From Haloterrigena sp. KLK7 (lineage in GTDB: Archaea > Halobacteriota > Halobacteria > Halobacteriales > Natrialbaceae), in NCBI RefSeq assembly GCF_037914945.1, contig NZ_CP149787.1, positions 620,001-684,000 on the forward strand: a stretch of DNA of 64,000 bases, in the 5' to 3' direction. A program made the position numbers and the translations under genes. Below the pieces are notes generated by a model. It ran no database searches. It worked only from the letters and a program-made list of their open reading frames with translations, and was not told where the DNA came from. Of the stretch, positions 44,914 to 53,773 are shown one piece after another (the first letter of the stretch is position 1; every line of letters starts with the position of its first letter).

Positions 44914-46668
44914 ATGCGCAACGCGAAGATCGTCTGTACGCTGGGGCCCGCCTCGAGCGATCGGGGCACGATTCAGGAGCTCGCCGATGCGGGGATGTCC
45001 GTCGCGCGATTGAACGCCAGCCACGGCAGCCGGGAGGACCGCGCCGAACTGATCGATCGCGTTCGGGCCGTCGACGAGGCCCGTCCGGAGCCCGTCGCAG
45101 TGATGCTCGACATGCAGGGGCCGGAGATCCGGACCGCGCCGCTGCCCGACGGCGAGACGGTCACCCTCGAGACCGGTTCCGAGATCCGGTTCGTCGAGGG
45201 CGACGAGGCGAACGCGGAGACCGTCGGGCTCTCCCTGCCCATCGGCGCCGTCGAGGAGGGCGACCGGATCCTGCTCGACGACGGGCTGATCGAGACGACC
45301 GTCCTCGAGCACGACGGGGACTCGGTCCGCGCTCGCGTCGACGCCGGCGGCGAACTGGCCGGCCGCAAGGGGGTCAACGTCCCCGGCGTCGACCTCGATC
45401 TGGACATCGTCACCGAGAAAGACCGGAAGGACCTCGAACTGGCCGCCGAGAAGGAGGTCGACTTCGTCGCGGCGAGTTTCGTCCGCGACGCCGAGGACGT
45501 CTACGAGGTCAGCGAAGTGCTCGAGGAGTTGGGCGTCGAGATCCCGCTGGTCGCGAAGATCGAGCGGGCGGGCGCGGTGGCGAACCTCGAAGAGATCATC
45601 GAAGCGTCCTACGGGATCATGGTCGCCCGCGGCGATCTGGGCGTGGAGTGTCCGATGGAGGACGTCCCGATGATCCAGAAGCGGATCATCCGGAACTGTC
45701 GCGAGGCGGGGTCGCCGGTGATCACCGCCACGGAGATGCTCGACTCGATGGTTCACGCCCGGCGGCCGACCCGCGCCGAGGCCTCGGACGTTGCCAACGC
45801 CGTCCTCGACGGCACCGACGCGGTGATGCTGTCCGCCGAAACCGCCATCGGCGACCACCCCGCCGAAGTCGTCGACGCGATGGACAGCATCATTCACGAG
45901 GTCGAGGAGTCCGACGAGTACGACGAGTTACTCGAGCAACGCGTCCCCGCCGCCGGTGAGGCGCGGACGGACGCGCTGGCGCGCTCGGCGCGCTTTCTCG
46001 CGCGGGATATCGACGCGGACGCCGTCGTCGCCGCGACCGAGTCCGGATACACGGCGCTGAAGACGGCCAAGTACCGGCCGGGCGTACCGGTCGTCGCCTC
46101 GACCCCGAGCCACCGCGTTCGCCGGCAACTGTCTCTCACGTGGGGCGTGACGCCGCTGTACGCCCAGGTGTCTGATCAGGGCGCCGGTGCAGTCGTCGAA
46201 CGGGCCGTCCAGGCCGCGCTGGAGGCCGGCGTCGCCGACAGCGGCGACACGGTCGTCGTCCTCTGTGGCATGATGACCGAACTCGAGGGCGCGAACACGA
46301 CCAACATGCTGAAGGTCCACGTCGCCGCGGAGGCGCTGACGACCGGCCGCGTCGTCGTCGACGGTCGGGTGACCGGCCCCGTCGTCGAACTCGCCGACGG
46401 CGACCTCACGGACGTGCCCGAGGGGGCGATCCTCTCGCTGCCGACGGACTTCGACGACGAGTTCACGGGCGATCCGACGAAGATCGGCGGAATCGTCGAC
46501 GCCCAGCGGGGGCTGACGGGCTACCCGGCGCTGATCGCCCGCGAGATGGACATCCCGATGATCAGCGGTGCCGACCTCTCCGAGGCCGACGGAGACGTCG
46601 TGACGCTCGACGCCGAACGCGGCGTCGTCTACGGCGGGGATCTCGGCACTCGAGCCGATCGGCCGTAG
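44914..46668 (+). CDS. pyk: Pyruvate kinase with C-terminal PEP-utiliser-like domain
   Basis: 584 residues, longer than the ~470-residue core and like the Bacillus type. The core has RLNASHGSREDR, MLDMQGPEIRT, the catalytic Lys in VAKIERAGAVANLEEI and MVARGDLGVE. Residues ~475-584 form an extra domain resembling the phosphohistidine swivelling domain of PEP synthase (GAILSLPTDFDDEFTGDPTK ... LIAREMDIPMISGA), but the catalytic His motif is absent. It converts PEP and ADP to pyruvate and ATP. The ATG at 44914 begins the universal MRNAKIVCTLGP. Confidence 0.97.
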   Translation: MRNAKIVCTLGPASSDRGTIQELADAGMSVARLNASHGSREDRAELIDRVRAVDEARPEPVAVMLDMQGPEIRTAPLPDGETVTLETGSEIRFVEGDEANAETVGLSLPIGAVEEGDRILLDDGLIETTVLEHDGDSVRARVDAGGELAGRKGVNVPGVDLDLDIVTEKDRKDLELAAEKEVDFVAASFVRDAEDVYEVSEVLEELGVEIPLVAKIERAGAVANLEEIIEASYGIMVARGDLGVECPMEDVPMIQKRIIRNCREAGSPVITATEMLDSMVHARRPTRAEASDVANAVLDGTDAVMLSAETAIGDHPAEVVDAMDSIIHEVEESDEYDELLEQRVPAAGEARTDALARSARFLARDIDADAVVAATESGYTALKTAKYRPGVPVVASTPSHRVRRQLSLTWGVTPLYAQVSDQGAGAVVERAVQAALEAGVADSGDTVVVLCGMMTELEGANTTNMLKVHVAAEALTTGRVVVDGRVTGPVVELADGDLTDVPEGAILSLPTDFDDEFTGDPTKIGGIVDAQRGLTGYPALIAREMDIPMISGADLSEADGDVVTLDAERGVVYGGDLGTRADRP

Positions 46669-46750
46669 CCGCCTCGACGGCCGTCACGACCGCCCGGCCA
46701 CCGACTCTCGTGACCGCGGGTTTTTGACGCCGGGGCTGTTATGGCCTCGT

Positions 46751-47128
46751 ATGGCAGACGACGCGGCCGGGACCGACGACGGCGCGGACCGGCGACGGCG
46801 GTCACCGGGGTCCGACTCGGACACCGGCTACTCGATCGACGACCGGTCGGTCTTCGATGCGGGGGAGTCGACGGAGCGCGACGACGGCGACGGAGTCGAC
46901 GACCGTTCACGCGGTGACGACGAGTACCGCGTTCCGCTGGATCTCTCCGGAGACGACGACACGGCGACGGACGACGGCGACGCGGACGGGGACGACCAGT
47001 ACGCTCCCGAACCGAACTCGACGCCGATCGAACCCGGCGACCCGGATCTCGAGAGCGCGATCTTCGTCGTCCTCGGCGCGGTCGCGATGACGCTCGTCCT
47101 GCTCCGAGTCATGACCCTTCCGCTGTGA
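46751..47128 (+). CDS. Acidic single-span membrane protein, DUF7312-like
   Basis: 125 residues. A ~95-residue strongly acidic, probably unstructured N-terminal region (Asp-rich) ends with PEPNSTPIEPGDPDLESAIF and one C-terminal helix (VVLGAVAMTLVLLRVMTL). This matches the general layout of a small haloarchaeal family of tail-anchored proteins. Role unknown. It follows pyk on the same strand with its own possible start signal. Confidence 0.7.
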   Translation: MADDAAGTDDGADRRRRSPGSDSDTGYSIDDRSVFDAGESTERDDGDGVDDRSRGDDEYRVPLDLSGDDDTATDDGDADGDDQYAPEPNSTPIEPGDPDLESAIFVVLGAVAMTLVLLRVMTLPL

Positions 47129-47281
47129 CCGTCCGCAGTGCCCGCGTCGACGGCTCTCCGCGACGGCAGGCGTCGCTCCCCTACTCCTCTGTCTCCGTCA
47201 CGCCGGACGGCCCGTCTGACTCGCATCCCGCGCCACCGTCGCTCGCCAACCTTTAATTCGGGTGAGAACTTAGCTGACAGT

Positions 47282-47860
47282 ATGCTGGAACTCCTCGTCG
47301 GGAACATGCCGCTCGCGCTCCTGATCGCGGGGCTCGTACTCATGGGTCTCGAGGCGCTTTCGCCGGGCGCACACCTCATCGTGATCGGGGTCGCACTGGT
47401 CGGCGCGGGACTGATCGGCGTGCTCGTCCCCGTCGCCCTGAGCCCGATTATTCTGGCGGCGTTGACGCTCGTCATCGGCGTCGGGGCGGCCTACGTCTAC
47501 CGCGAGTTCGACTTCTACGGCGGCAAGGGGACCGCCCAGACCTCCGACTCGAGCTCGCTGTCCGGTGCGACGGGATACGTGACCGAGACCGTCACGGCGC
47601 GCGAGGGACAGGTCAAACTCGAGGAGGGCGGGTTCTCGCCCTACTACAGCGCCCGGTCGACGGGCGGAACGATCGAAGAGGGAGAGGAGGTCATCGTCCT
47701 CGATCCCGGCGGCGGCAACGTGTTGACGGTCGAAGCGCTCGGCTCGATCGGCGAGGACGAGATCGATCGCGCGCTCGCCGAGGACCGAAGCGACGACGCC
47801 GCCGACGAAAATCTCCAGTCCGAATCCGAAGCGGAGACCGAGACGGAGAAATCGAGCTGA
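47282..47860 (+). CDS. NfeD-family membrane protein
   Basis: 192 residues. Three or four membrane helices come first (residues ~5-75, with LVLMGLEALSPGAHLIVIGV). They are followed by the small OB-fold NfeD domain (LSGATGYVTETVTAREGQV ... GEEVIVLDPGGGNVLTVEAL) and an acidic tail. NfeD proteins pair with SPFH proteins in membrane microdomains, and exactly such a gene follows. The short form without the serine-protease domain is seen. Confidence 0.9.
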   Translation: MLELLVGNMPLALLIAGLVLMGLEALSPGAHLIVIGVALVGAGLIGVLVPVALSPIILAALTLVIGVGAAYVYREFDFYGGKGTAQTSDSSSLSGATGYVTETVTAREGQVKLEEGGFSPYYSARSTGGTIEEGEEVIVLDPGGGNVLTVEALGSIGEDEIDRALAEDRSDDAADENLQSESEAETETEKSS

Positions 47861-47895
47861 ATCGATCGAACCGGCGAAACATGTTGACGAAATAA

Positions 47896-47912
47896 GGGAA
47901 CGTTTTTCCCTC
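47896..47912. other. Small inverted repeat between nfeD and the SPFH gene
   Basis: AGGGAA and TTCCCT flank a five-base CGTTT centre, 20 bases before the SPFH ATG. It may be a weak terminator after nfeD or part of the SPFH promoter region. Confidence 0.3.
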
Positions 47913-47932
47913 CACCGCCGCAAGAGCGAAAT

Positions 47933-49138
47933 ATGGTCGTAGAACAACTCCCGTTGCAATCCGTCGCCGGAGGTGCCCTGCTGTTCGTCGGCGCGCTCGT
48001 CCTCCTCGTCGTCATCGCCGCACTGCTCAGTGCGATCGAGATCGTCGACGCCTACGAGAAACGCGCCCTGACCGTCTTCGGCGAGTACCGCAAACTCTTA
48101 GAGCCGGGGATCAACTTCGTCCCGCCGTTCGTCTCGAACACCTATCGGTTCGACATGCGAACGCAGACCCTGGACGTTCCCCGCCAGGAAGCGATCACGC
48201 GCGACAACTCCCCCGTGACGGCCGACGCCGTCGTCTACATCAAGGTCATGGACGCCAAGAAGGCGTTCCTGCAGGTCGACAACTACAAGAAGGCCGTCTC
48301 CAACCTCGCCCAGACAACCCTTCGCGCCGTGCTGGGCGACATGGAACTCGACGACACGCTGAACAAGCGCCAGGAGATCAACGCGCGCATTCGCCAGGAA
48401 CTCGACGAACCCACCGACGAGTGGGGCATTCGCGTGGAGAGCGTCGAGGTCCGCGAGGTCAACCCCTCGAAGGACGTCCAGCGCGCGATGGAGCAACAGA
48501 CCTCCGCCGAGCGGAAACGGCGCGCGATGATCCTCGAGGCACAGGGTGAACGCCGCAGCGCCGTCGAGAAGGCCGAAGGTGACAAACAGAGCGAGATCAT
48601 CCGCGCACAGGGTGAGAAGCAGAGCCAGATCCTCGAGGCACAGGGTGACGCGATCTCGACGGTCCTGCGCGCGAAGTCCGCCGAGTCGATGGGCGAACGC
48701 GCGGTCATCGACAAGGGGATGGAGACGCTGGCCGACATCGGCCAGGGCGAATCGACGACGTTCGTCATGCCCCAGGAGCTCACCTCGCTGGTCGGCCGCT
48801 ACGGCAAGCACCTCTCGGGGAGCGACGTCGAGGCCGACGGTGCGGAGCTCGAGAGCCGCGAGTTCGACGACGAGACGCGCGAACTGATCGGCCTCGACGA
48901 CATCGCCGAGATCATCGGCGAGATCGACGAGGAGGCCGAGATGGATCTCGAGGCGATGGAACAGGAGGCCCAGGCGATCAAGGAGGGGAAGGACGCCGGT
49001 ACCATCTCCGATCCCGACGCGGTCATCGAGGAGATGGATCAGGACTTCCAGGGACGAACCGACGGCGGCTCCGAGACGGCGAGCGAGACCGACGCCGAAC
49101 CGTCTCCCGACGACGGCGACGACTCGACGACGAACTGA
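47933..49138 (+). CDS. SPFH/Band 7 protein (slipin-like)
   Basis: 401 residues. One N-terminal membrane helix (GALLFVGALVLLVVIAALLS) precedes the SPFH domain (YEKRALTVFGEYRKLLEPGI ... VRAVLGDMELDDTL-like segment with TTLRAVLGDMELDD). A heptad-rich region follows with repeated QGE(R/K) units (AQGERRSAVEKAEGDKQSE ...), then an acidic tail of ~110 residues. Such proteins form large membrane-bound cages. It pairs with the NfeD gene 72 bases upstream, the classic slipin/NfeD arrangement. Confidence 0.93.
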   Translation: MVVEQLPLQSVAGGALLFVGALVLLVVIAALLSAIEIVDAYEKRALTVFGEYRKLLEPGINFVPPFVSNTYRFDMRTQTLDVPRQEAITRDNSPVTADAVVYIKVMDAKKAFLQVDNYKKAVSNLAQTTLRAVLGDMELDDTLNKRQEINARIRQELDEPTDEWGIRVESVEVREVNPSKDVQRAMEQQTSAERKRRAMILEAQGERRSAVEKAEGDKQSEIIRAQGEKQSQILEAQGDAISTVLRAKSAESMGERAVIDKGMETLADIGQGESTTFVMPQELTSLVGRYGKHLSGSDVEADGAELESREFDDETRELIGLDDIAEIIGEIDEEAEMDLEAMEQEAQAIKEGKDAGTISDPDAVIEEMDQDFQGRTDGGSETASETDAEPSPDDGDDSTTN

Positions 49139-49314
49139 ACTCCCGCTCCTCGTGACAGTTCCGCGTTCGAACCGCCGTTTCCGAGTCCCCCGGCCGGTCA
49201 CCGCCGGGAAACCGATTCCGCCACATACGTCGAGTAGAGACTGTCACGGTTCACGAAACGAATCGGAGCGAAACCTGTTTTACGTCCCGCCGCATTACTC
49301 GTAGTAAGCACAGC

Positions 49315-49932
49315 ATGACGACATCAAACGGGGTCGACGACGAGAAACGAGCGACCCTCCGCCGCTTCGCCGCGCTCGGAGCGGCATCACCGCTCGCCGG
49401 CCTCTCCGAGTCAGCCGCGGCCGACACGGGCGAGAGCGACGCTCGCGACGCGATCGCCGGCTATCTCTCGACGACGCCCGGCGCACACTTCTCGAAGATT
49501 CGGGACGACCTCCAGTTGGGGACCGGGGAGACCCAACACCACCTGCGACGCCTCGAGGAACTCGAGGTAATCGAACGTTACCGCGACGGCGATTACAAGC
49601 GGTTCGTGCCGGCCGGCCGATTCGACGAGTTCGAGAAGCAGGCGCTTGGCTATCTCCGCCGGGAGACGCCCCGCGGGATGCTGATCGAACTCCTCCGGAA
49701 CCCGGCGGCGACCGGCGGCGACCTCGCGAGCGTGCTCGACGTCTCGCCGCCGACCGTCAGCAAGTACGCCGGCGAGCTCGAGGACGAGGGACTGCTCTCC
49801 CGGGAGGACGGCTACGCCGTCGAACGACCCGAGACGGTGCTGATCCTGGTCGTCCGTCACGCCGACTCCTTCGGCGACGCGGCCCGCCGACTCGCGCGGA
49901 ACGCCGATCAGTACCTCACCTACGACGGCTAA
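49315..49932 (+). CDS. Double winged-helix transcriptional regulator with a Tat-like N-terminus
   Basis: 205 residues. Two wHTH domains are seen: residues ~45-100 (AIAGYLSTTPGAHFSKIRDD ... TQHHLRRLEELEVIERY) and ~115-170 (GMLIELLRNPAATGGDLASV ... PTVSKYAGELEDEGLL). Residues ~12-40 (ATLRRFAALGAASPLAGL...) look like a degenerate twin-arginine signal. A TATA-like CTGTTTTACG lies ~38 bases before the ATG. DNA target unknown; the paired domains resemble other haloarchaeal membrane-linked regulators. Confidence 0.8.
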   Translation: MTTSNGVDDEKRATLRRFAALGAASPLAGLSESAAADTGESDARDAIAGYLSTTPGAHFSKIRDDLQLGTGETQHHLRRLEELEVIERYRDGDYKRFVPAGRFDEFEKQALGYLRRETPRGMLIELLRNPAATGGDLASVLDVSPPTVSKYAGELEDEGLLSREDGYAVERPETVLILVVRHADSFGDAARRLARNADQYLTYDG

Positions 49933-49990
49933 GCGCGCGCTACCGGCCGGTAATAGCGTATTACGCCGTCCGTCGCGGCGGTTTTATCGA

Positions 49991-50641
49991 TCAGACCACG
50001 TCGTCGAGCGCCGCCAGCGACTCGAGTTCGACCGTCGCCTCGGCGGGCCGATCGAGGTCGCGATTGTGCGGGCGGCGGAGGAACGCCGTCTCGAGGCCGG
50101 CCGCCCGGCCGGCCGTGACGTCTTTGATCGAATCGCCGACGTAGAACCCCTCACTGACGCCGAGTTCGTCGAGCGCTTCCTCGATGTAATCGGGCTCGGG
50201 TTTGCGCCGCCGGTAGCCCTCGAACGTGGGGTCGCGGCCGCGGACGACCTCGAAGTCAATGCCGACGTAGTCGGCGACGAACTCGGCGGTCTCGTGGCGG
50301 TTGTTGGTCACGAGTCCGATCGTGGTTCGTTCGGCTAGGCGCTCGATCGCGTCGATGTCGTCGTACAGTCCGCGCGCGCCGGTCCGGAGGCGCTCGTGGG
50401 TCCCCTGCGAGGCGTAGCGCTCCTTCAGTTCCCAGAATCGCGCCGGATCGATACCCAGGGCCTCGCAGTGATCGATGACGTTTTCGAGACCGTTTCGCCG
50501 GAGATTGTCCCGCTGCGTCGGCGTGGGGTCGGCCTCGAGTTCGGCGAGGGCGGCGTCGGCCGCGTCGGCATAGACCTGCGGATCGGTCCCCGGACCCTCG
50601 AGGATAACCCCGTCCATATCGAACAGAATCGGCTGTGGCAT
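49991..50641 (-). CDS. HAD-superfamily hydrolase
   Basis: 216 residues. Motif I is FDMDGVIL (nucleophile and acid Asp), motif II is IGLVTNN, the Lys of motif III is in RRRKPEPD, and motif IV is GFYVGDSIKDV. The cap inserted after motif I is helical (C1 type), as in phosphoglycolate phosphatases. Cytosolic phosphatase; substrate not readable. It is followed upstream by the DUF7123 gene on the same strand. Confidence 0.9.
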   Translation of the reverse strand: MPQPILFDMDGVILEGPGTDPQVYADAADAALAELEADPTPTQRDNLRRNGLENVIDHCEALGIDPARFWELKERYASQGTHERLRTGARGLYDDIDAIERLAERTTIGLVTNNRHETAEFVADYVGIDFEVVRGRDPTFEGYRRRKPEPDYIEEALDELGVSEGFYVGDSIKDVTAGRAAGLETAFLRRPHNRDLDRPAEATVELESLAALDDVV

Positions 50642-50725
50642 TGCTCGCCGGAGCCTACGCCGTGGCCCGTGAAAAAACGGCTGCTGCGCTACCGGATGCG
50701 TTACGAAACGGAAGAGACGGGGAGG

Positions 50726-50744
50726 GGCGCCGAATACCGGCGCC
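50726..50744 (-). terminator. Hairpin after the DUF7123 gene
   Basis: GGCGCCG and CGGCGCC form a seven-base-pair stem with loop AATAC, 18 bases past the DUF7123 stop in its direction of transcription. A run of six T on that strand follows ~50 bases later (50672-50677). The T-run, more than the hairpin, is expected to terminate archaeal transcription. Confidence 0.4.
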
Positions 50745-50761
50745 GCCCGGTGTTACGAGCG

Positions 50762-50995
50762 TTAAACGTCGACTTTCCACGTCGTACTCGAGGAATAACC
50801 CCATTTTTCGATTTCGACGTCGAAGTTGCCGTCCTGCAGCGCCGTGATGTTCGATCCGACCTCTTTCGCGGTCATCCCGAGTTCCTGGCCAATGAGACGG
50901 GATTTGAAGTAGGTCTTCGTTCCAGCGTTGTCGCGGAGGTACTGGAGAATACGGCGTTGCTTGCTCGTGAGGTCGGCGGCCATTGCAGTGCTCAT
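50762..50995 (-). CDS. DUF7123-family small winged-helix protein
   Basis: 77 residues. LTSKQRRILQYLRDNAGTKT begins a single wHTH domain and the C-terminus VEIEKWGYSSSTTWKVDV is the strongly conserved family end. Small, soluble, probably DNA-binding; no experimentally known role that I can name. The promoter region upstream contains two 17-base direct repeats. The ATG at 50995 keeps the usual short N-terminus. Confidence 0.87.
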   Translation of the reverse strand: MSTAMAADLTSKQRRILQYLRDNAGTKTYFKSRLIGQELGMTAKEVGSNITALQDGNFDVEIEKWGYSSSTTWKVDV

Positions 50996-51029
50996 ACTTC
51001 GTTCGATGGCAGGAACACTCTTAGGGGGT

Positions 51030-51126
51030 TTGGTACGCGCGGTTAACCCGACGCCCGCTTGCGGTTTCCCCGGTGGTTAATGGGAGCATAATCGACGAGA
51101 AAGCTCCCGTTGGTACGTGCGGTTAA
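51030..51126. repeat. Two 17-base direct repeats upstream of the DUF7123 gene
   Basis: TTGGTACGCGCGGTTAA (51030-51046) and TTGGTACGTGCGGTTAA (51110-51126) differ at one base and start exactly 80 bases apart. Between them a partial copy CGGTGGTTAA (51071-51080) and an inverted GGGAGC/GCTCCC pair occur. The first lies ~35-50 bases before the DUF7123 start, where BRE/TATA should be. Confidence 0.7.
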
Positions 51127-51235
51127 TATATGTCTTACGATGACCATCCCGAGGGAGAGACCATCACGGGCGGCTGACGGTGCTATCGGGGTTGATATCG
51201 GTTCTACTGACCAATTGCGCTGTGATACGGCAGCG

Positions 51236-51763
51236 CTATCCGCGGTCGGGAGCTGACTCCCCCGCGACGAACGGACCGAACGCACACGCGACCGCCTCGC
51301 CGAGCGCTCGCGTTCGGTTCGTCAGGCCGGCCGTCAGGACGCCGGCGGCGCCCTCGGTCTCGGCGATTCCGTCCGTCCCGAGACGGTCGTCCATTACCGG
51401 CCCCAGCTCGGCTCCGTCCTCGAGACGAGCCGCGACGTCGTCCGGGAGGCGAAGCGTCGGTCCGCCGCCGCGTTCCAATCGGTCGCCGTTCGTGGCGGCG
51501 GCCCACATGATCAGTGACAGCCCCGGGACGCCGTCGATGCGGGCGACGCCGCCCTCGAGACCGATCCCGTAGTCGGCGTCGGTCGTCGCGAGCGCGCGCC
51601 GAGCGCGGTTCTCGGCGCCGGTAACGGTCTCCTCGATCGACCACGGCTGCTCGGGGACGCCGGAGTCGACCGCCGCGTCGACGACGGTCGGCTCGAATCG
51701 CTCGAGGGTCCGTTCGACCGCGTCGATCTTGACCGGGTTCGTGCTTCCGACTGCGACCTTCAT
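51236..51763 (-). CDS. yjjX: Inosine/xanthosine triphosphatase (YjjX/NTPase family)
   Basis: 175 residues. VAVGSTNPVKIDAVE is the family N-terminus, and GIGLEGGVARIDGVPGLSLI, GPTLRLPDDV and LTNRTRALGEAVACAFGPF follow in order. It hydrolyses non-canonical purine triphosphates to protect nucleotide pools. Start MKVAVGSTN is unambiguous. Divergent from tfb. Confidence 0.93.
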   Translation of the reverse strand: MKVAVGSTNPVKIDAVERTLERFEPTVVDAAVDSGVPEQPWSIEETVTGAENRARRALATTDADYGIGLEGGVARIDGVPGLSLIMWAAATNGDRLERGGGPTLRLPDDVAARLEDGAELGPVMDDRLGTDGIAETEGAAGVLTAGLTNRTRALGEAVACAFGPFVAGESAPDRG

Positions 51764-51981
51764 AGCGGCGGTTCGAACGGGCCGAAGTTGGGGCCTCCGG
51801 TTCGGCAGTGCACACTGTATGACTGTTGTGATCGTTCATACTAGTTCCGACGAATTACCCGCTCTCGAGAGGTGTCTGCTCGCGATTTCGAAACCCTTAA
51901 CCATCGAGTGTCTGAACGTGGAAGGTAACGAATCCGTCCGGGCTTTTGCAGCTAGTTCGGCCGGTCAGCATTCGCCATCGT

Positions 51982-52971
51982 ATGAGCAACACACCATCGA
52001 ACACGAGAGTACGGCGTACCGAGCGCGAAACAGACGACACGACCGAAACGACGGACGAAAGCGAGCAGAGCGACCTCGACTGCCCCGAGTGTACGGGCAA
52101 CCTCGTCGTCGACGACGAACACGGCGAGACCGTCTGCGAGGACTGCGGACTGGTCGTCGAGGAGGACTCGGTCGACCGCGGTCCCGAGTGGCGGGCCTTC
52201 GACGCCACCGAGAAAAACGAGAAGTCCCGCGTGGGCGCGCCCACGACGAACACGATGCACGACAAGGGGCTCTCGACGAACATCGACTGGCGCAACAAGG
52301 ACGCCTACGGGAACTCCCTCGGGTCGCGCCAGCGCGAGAAGATGCAGCGCCTGCGCAAGTGGAACGAGCGGTTCCGCACCCGCGACTCCAAGGAGCGCAA
52401 CCTGAAGCAGGCGCTCGGCGAGATCGACCGGATGGCCTCCGCGCTCGGTCTCCCGACGAACGTCCGCGAGACCGCGTCGGTCATCTATCGGCGCGCGCTC
52501 GACGAGGACCTGCTCCCCGGCCGTTCGATCGAGGGCGTCTCGACGGCCTGCGTCTACGCCGCCGCCCGCCAGGCCGGCGTCCCCCGCAGTCTGGACGAGA
52601 TCGCCGACGTCTCCCGCGTCGAGAAGAACGAGATCGCCCGCACCTACCGCTACGTGGTCCGGGAACTCGGACTCGAGGTCCAGCCCGCCGACCCCGAGAG
52701 CTACGTCCCCCGCTTCGCCTCGGGACTCGACCTCTCGGACGAGGCCGAACACCGCGCCCGCGCGCTGCTGCAGAACGCCAAGGAGAAGGGCGTCCACAGC
52801 GGCAAGTCGCCGGTCGGCCTCGCGGCCGCCGCGGTCTACGCCGCCGCCTTGCTGACCAACGAGAAGACCACGCAGGCCGCCGTCAGTGACGTCGCCGACA
52901 TCTCCGAAGTGACTATTCGGAACCGGTACCACGAACTCCTCGAGGCCGAGGAGACGCTGGGTCTCGCGTAA
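51982..52971 (+). CDS. tfb: Transcription initiation factor TFB
   Basis: 329 residues, full length. The N-terminal zinc ribbon (CPECTGNL ... CEDCGLVV), the B-finger region (RGPEWRAFDATEKNEKSRVG), and two cyclin repeats (from ~residue 125 and ~220; SPVGLAAAAVYAAALLTNEK in the second) are intact. It bridges TBP-TATA and RNA polymerase. Haloarchaea carry several TFBs; this one has a complete reader helix region (ISEVTIRNRYHEL). A promoter-like CGAAACCCTTAACC lies ~90 bases upstream, giving a leader of ~60 bases. Confidence 0.97.
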   Translation: MSNTPSNTRVRRTERETDDTTETTDESEQSDLDCPECTGNLVVDDEHGETVCEDCGLVVEEDSVDRGPEWRAFDATEKNEKSRVGAPTTNTMHDKGLSTNIDWRNKDAYGNSLGSRQREKMQRLRKWNERFRTRDSKERNLKQALGEIDRMASALGLPTNVRETASVIYRRALDEDLLPGRSIEGVSTACVYAAARQAGVPRSLDEIADVSRVEKNEIARTYRYVVRELGLEVQPADPESYVPRFASGLDLSDEAEHRARALLQNAKEKGVHSGKSPVGLAAAAVYAAALLTNEKTTQAAVSDVADISEVTIRNRYHELLEAEETLGLA

Positions 52972-53565
52972 GCGCTCCGCTCGACTTTTCGTCGCCGTTT
53001 CGACTGACCACGCTCCCGATCCGCTGCAGTTCGCGACGCACTCGCTCGCGGTATTGAACTCCGTTCTCGATGGACTCCATCTCAATCGGTAGCATCGCCG
53101 CCGCGGACCGACCGGTAGAGTCCTCGATCCAGTGACCAGTCCGACAGCGTTTTTCTGGAACGCCGAGACCAGATCCCAATAGGCCGTCTATACACCATAT
53201 TCCAAATACTTCTTGAGACTTATCTTCTAAGTTACTATATTTAGAAGAATAGCCGATAGACAACTCTAATACGATATTTCTGGATATAGAGGCCCATTCA
53301 GACAGAACCGGTGGCTGTAAACCAAAATATACTCTATCTAAGTTCGATTCTACCCATCTACTCTAGCTCCCCTTTATCTTCGGCCTACTATTCCAAATAC
53401 CTCTCGAGAAGCAGTATATGCCCCATCATTCGCCGACCTGCAAATCCACAGCGGTCTCGGATATTATTCTGATATCTGTTTCCCGACTATTCTCTCATTC
53501 AGTTAGTTCTGCTTTCCTCGATCGAGACAGGGAAGACGAACAGCGGAATGTGGCCACAGCGACGA
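52972..53565. other. AT-rich gene-poor island
   Basis: 594 bases after tfb without a gene that I can support. From ~53180 to ~53500 base composition shifts sharply to AT, unlike the rest of the window, with many TATA-like words. A 21-base sequence, TATTCCAAATACTTCTTGAG plus A (53198-53218), recurs with two changes at 53389-53409. The island may be a recombination footprint or foreign insert. Confidence 0.6.
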
Positions 53566-53712
53566 TCAGCCGGCCGCCGTTTCGAGCAGTGGACCATCCG
53601 GTGTCCCGGCCCAGTGCCACGACGTCGCGACGGTCCCGGCGGGCGCGATCAGTTCGAGTACGGCCCCCGAAGCGGCGATTATCTCCTCGAGTTGCGTGCG
53701 GTGTCGATTCAT
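53566..53712 (-). CDS. Possible 48-residue protein downstream of the PPC gene
   Basis: MNRHRTQLEEIIAASGAVLE begins a short frame that reads as a helix, followed by a beta-rich end (GTVATSWHWAGTPDG). It lies 61 bases after the PPC-domain gene on the same strand. No family recognised. It could be a small protein or a chance frame. Confidence 0.3.
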   Translation of the reverse strand: MNRHRTQLEEIIAASGAVLELIAPAGTVATSWHWAGTPDGPLLETAAG

Positions 53713-53773
53713 ACCGACGCTGCACTGTCGGCGAGAACGGAGACCGGTATCCGTATCCGGTTCGGCGCGACGC

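Noticed and set aside
52913-53263. 116-codon minus-strand frame overlapping the end of tfb
   Set aside because: Its last ~20 codons are antisense to tfb and the first part lies in the AT-rich island; no family pattern.
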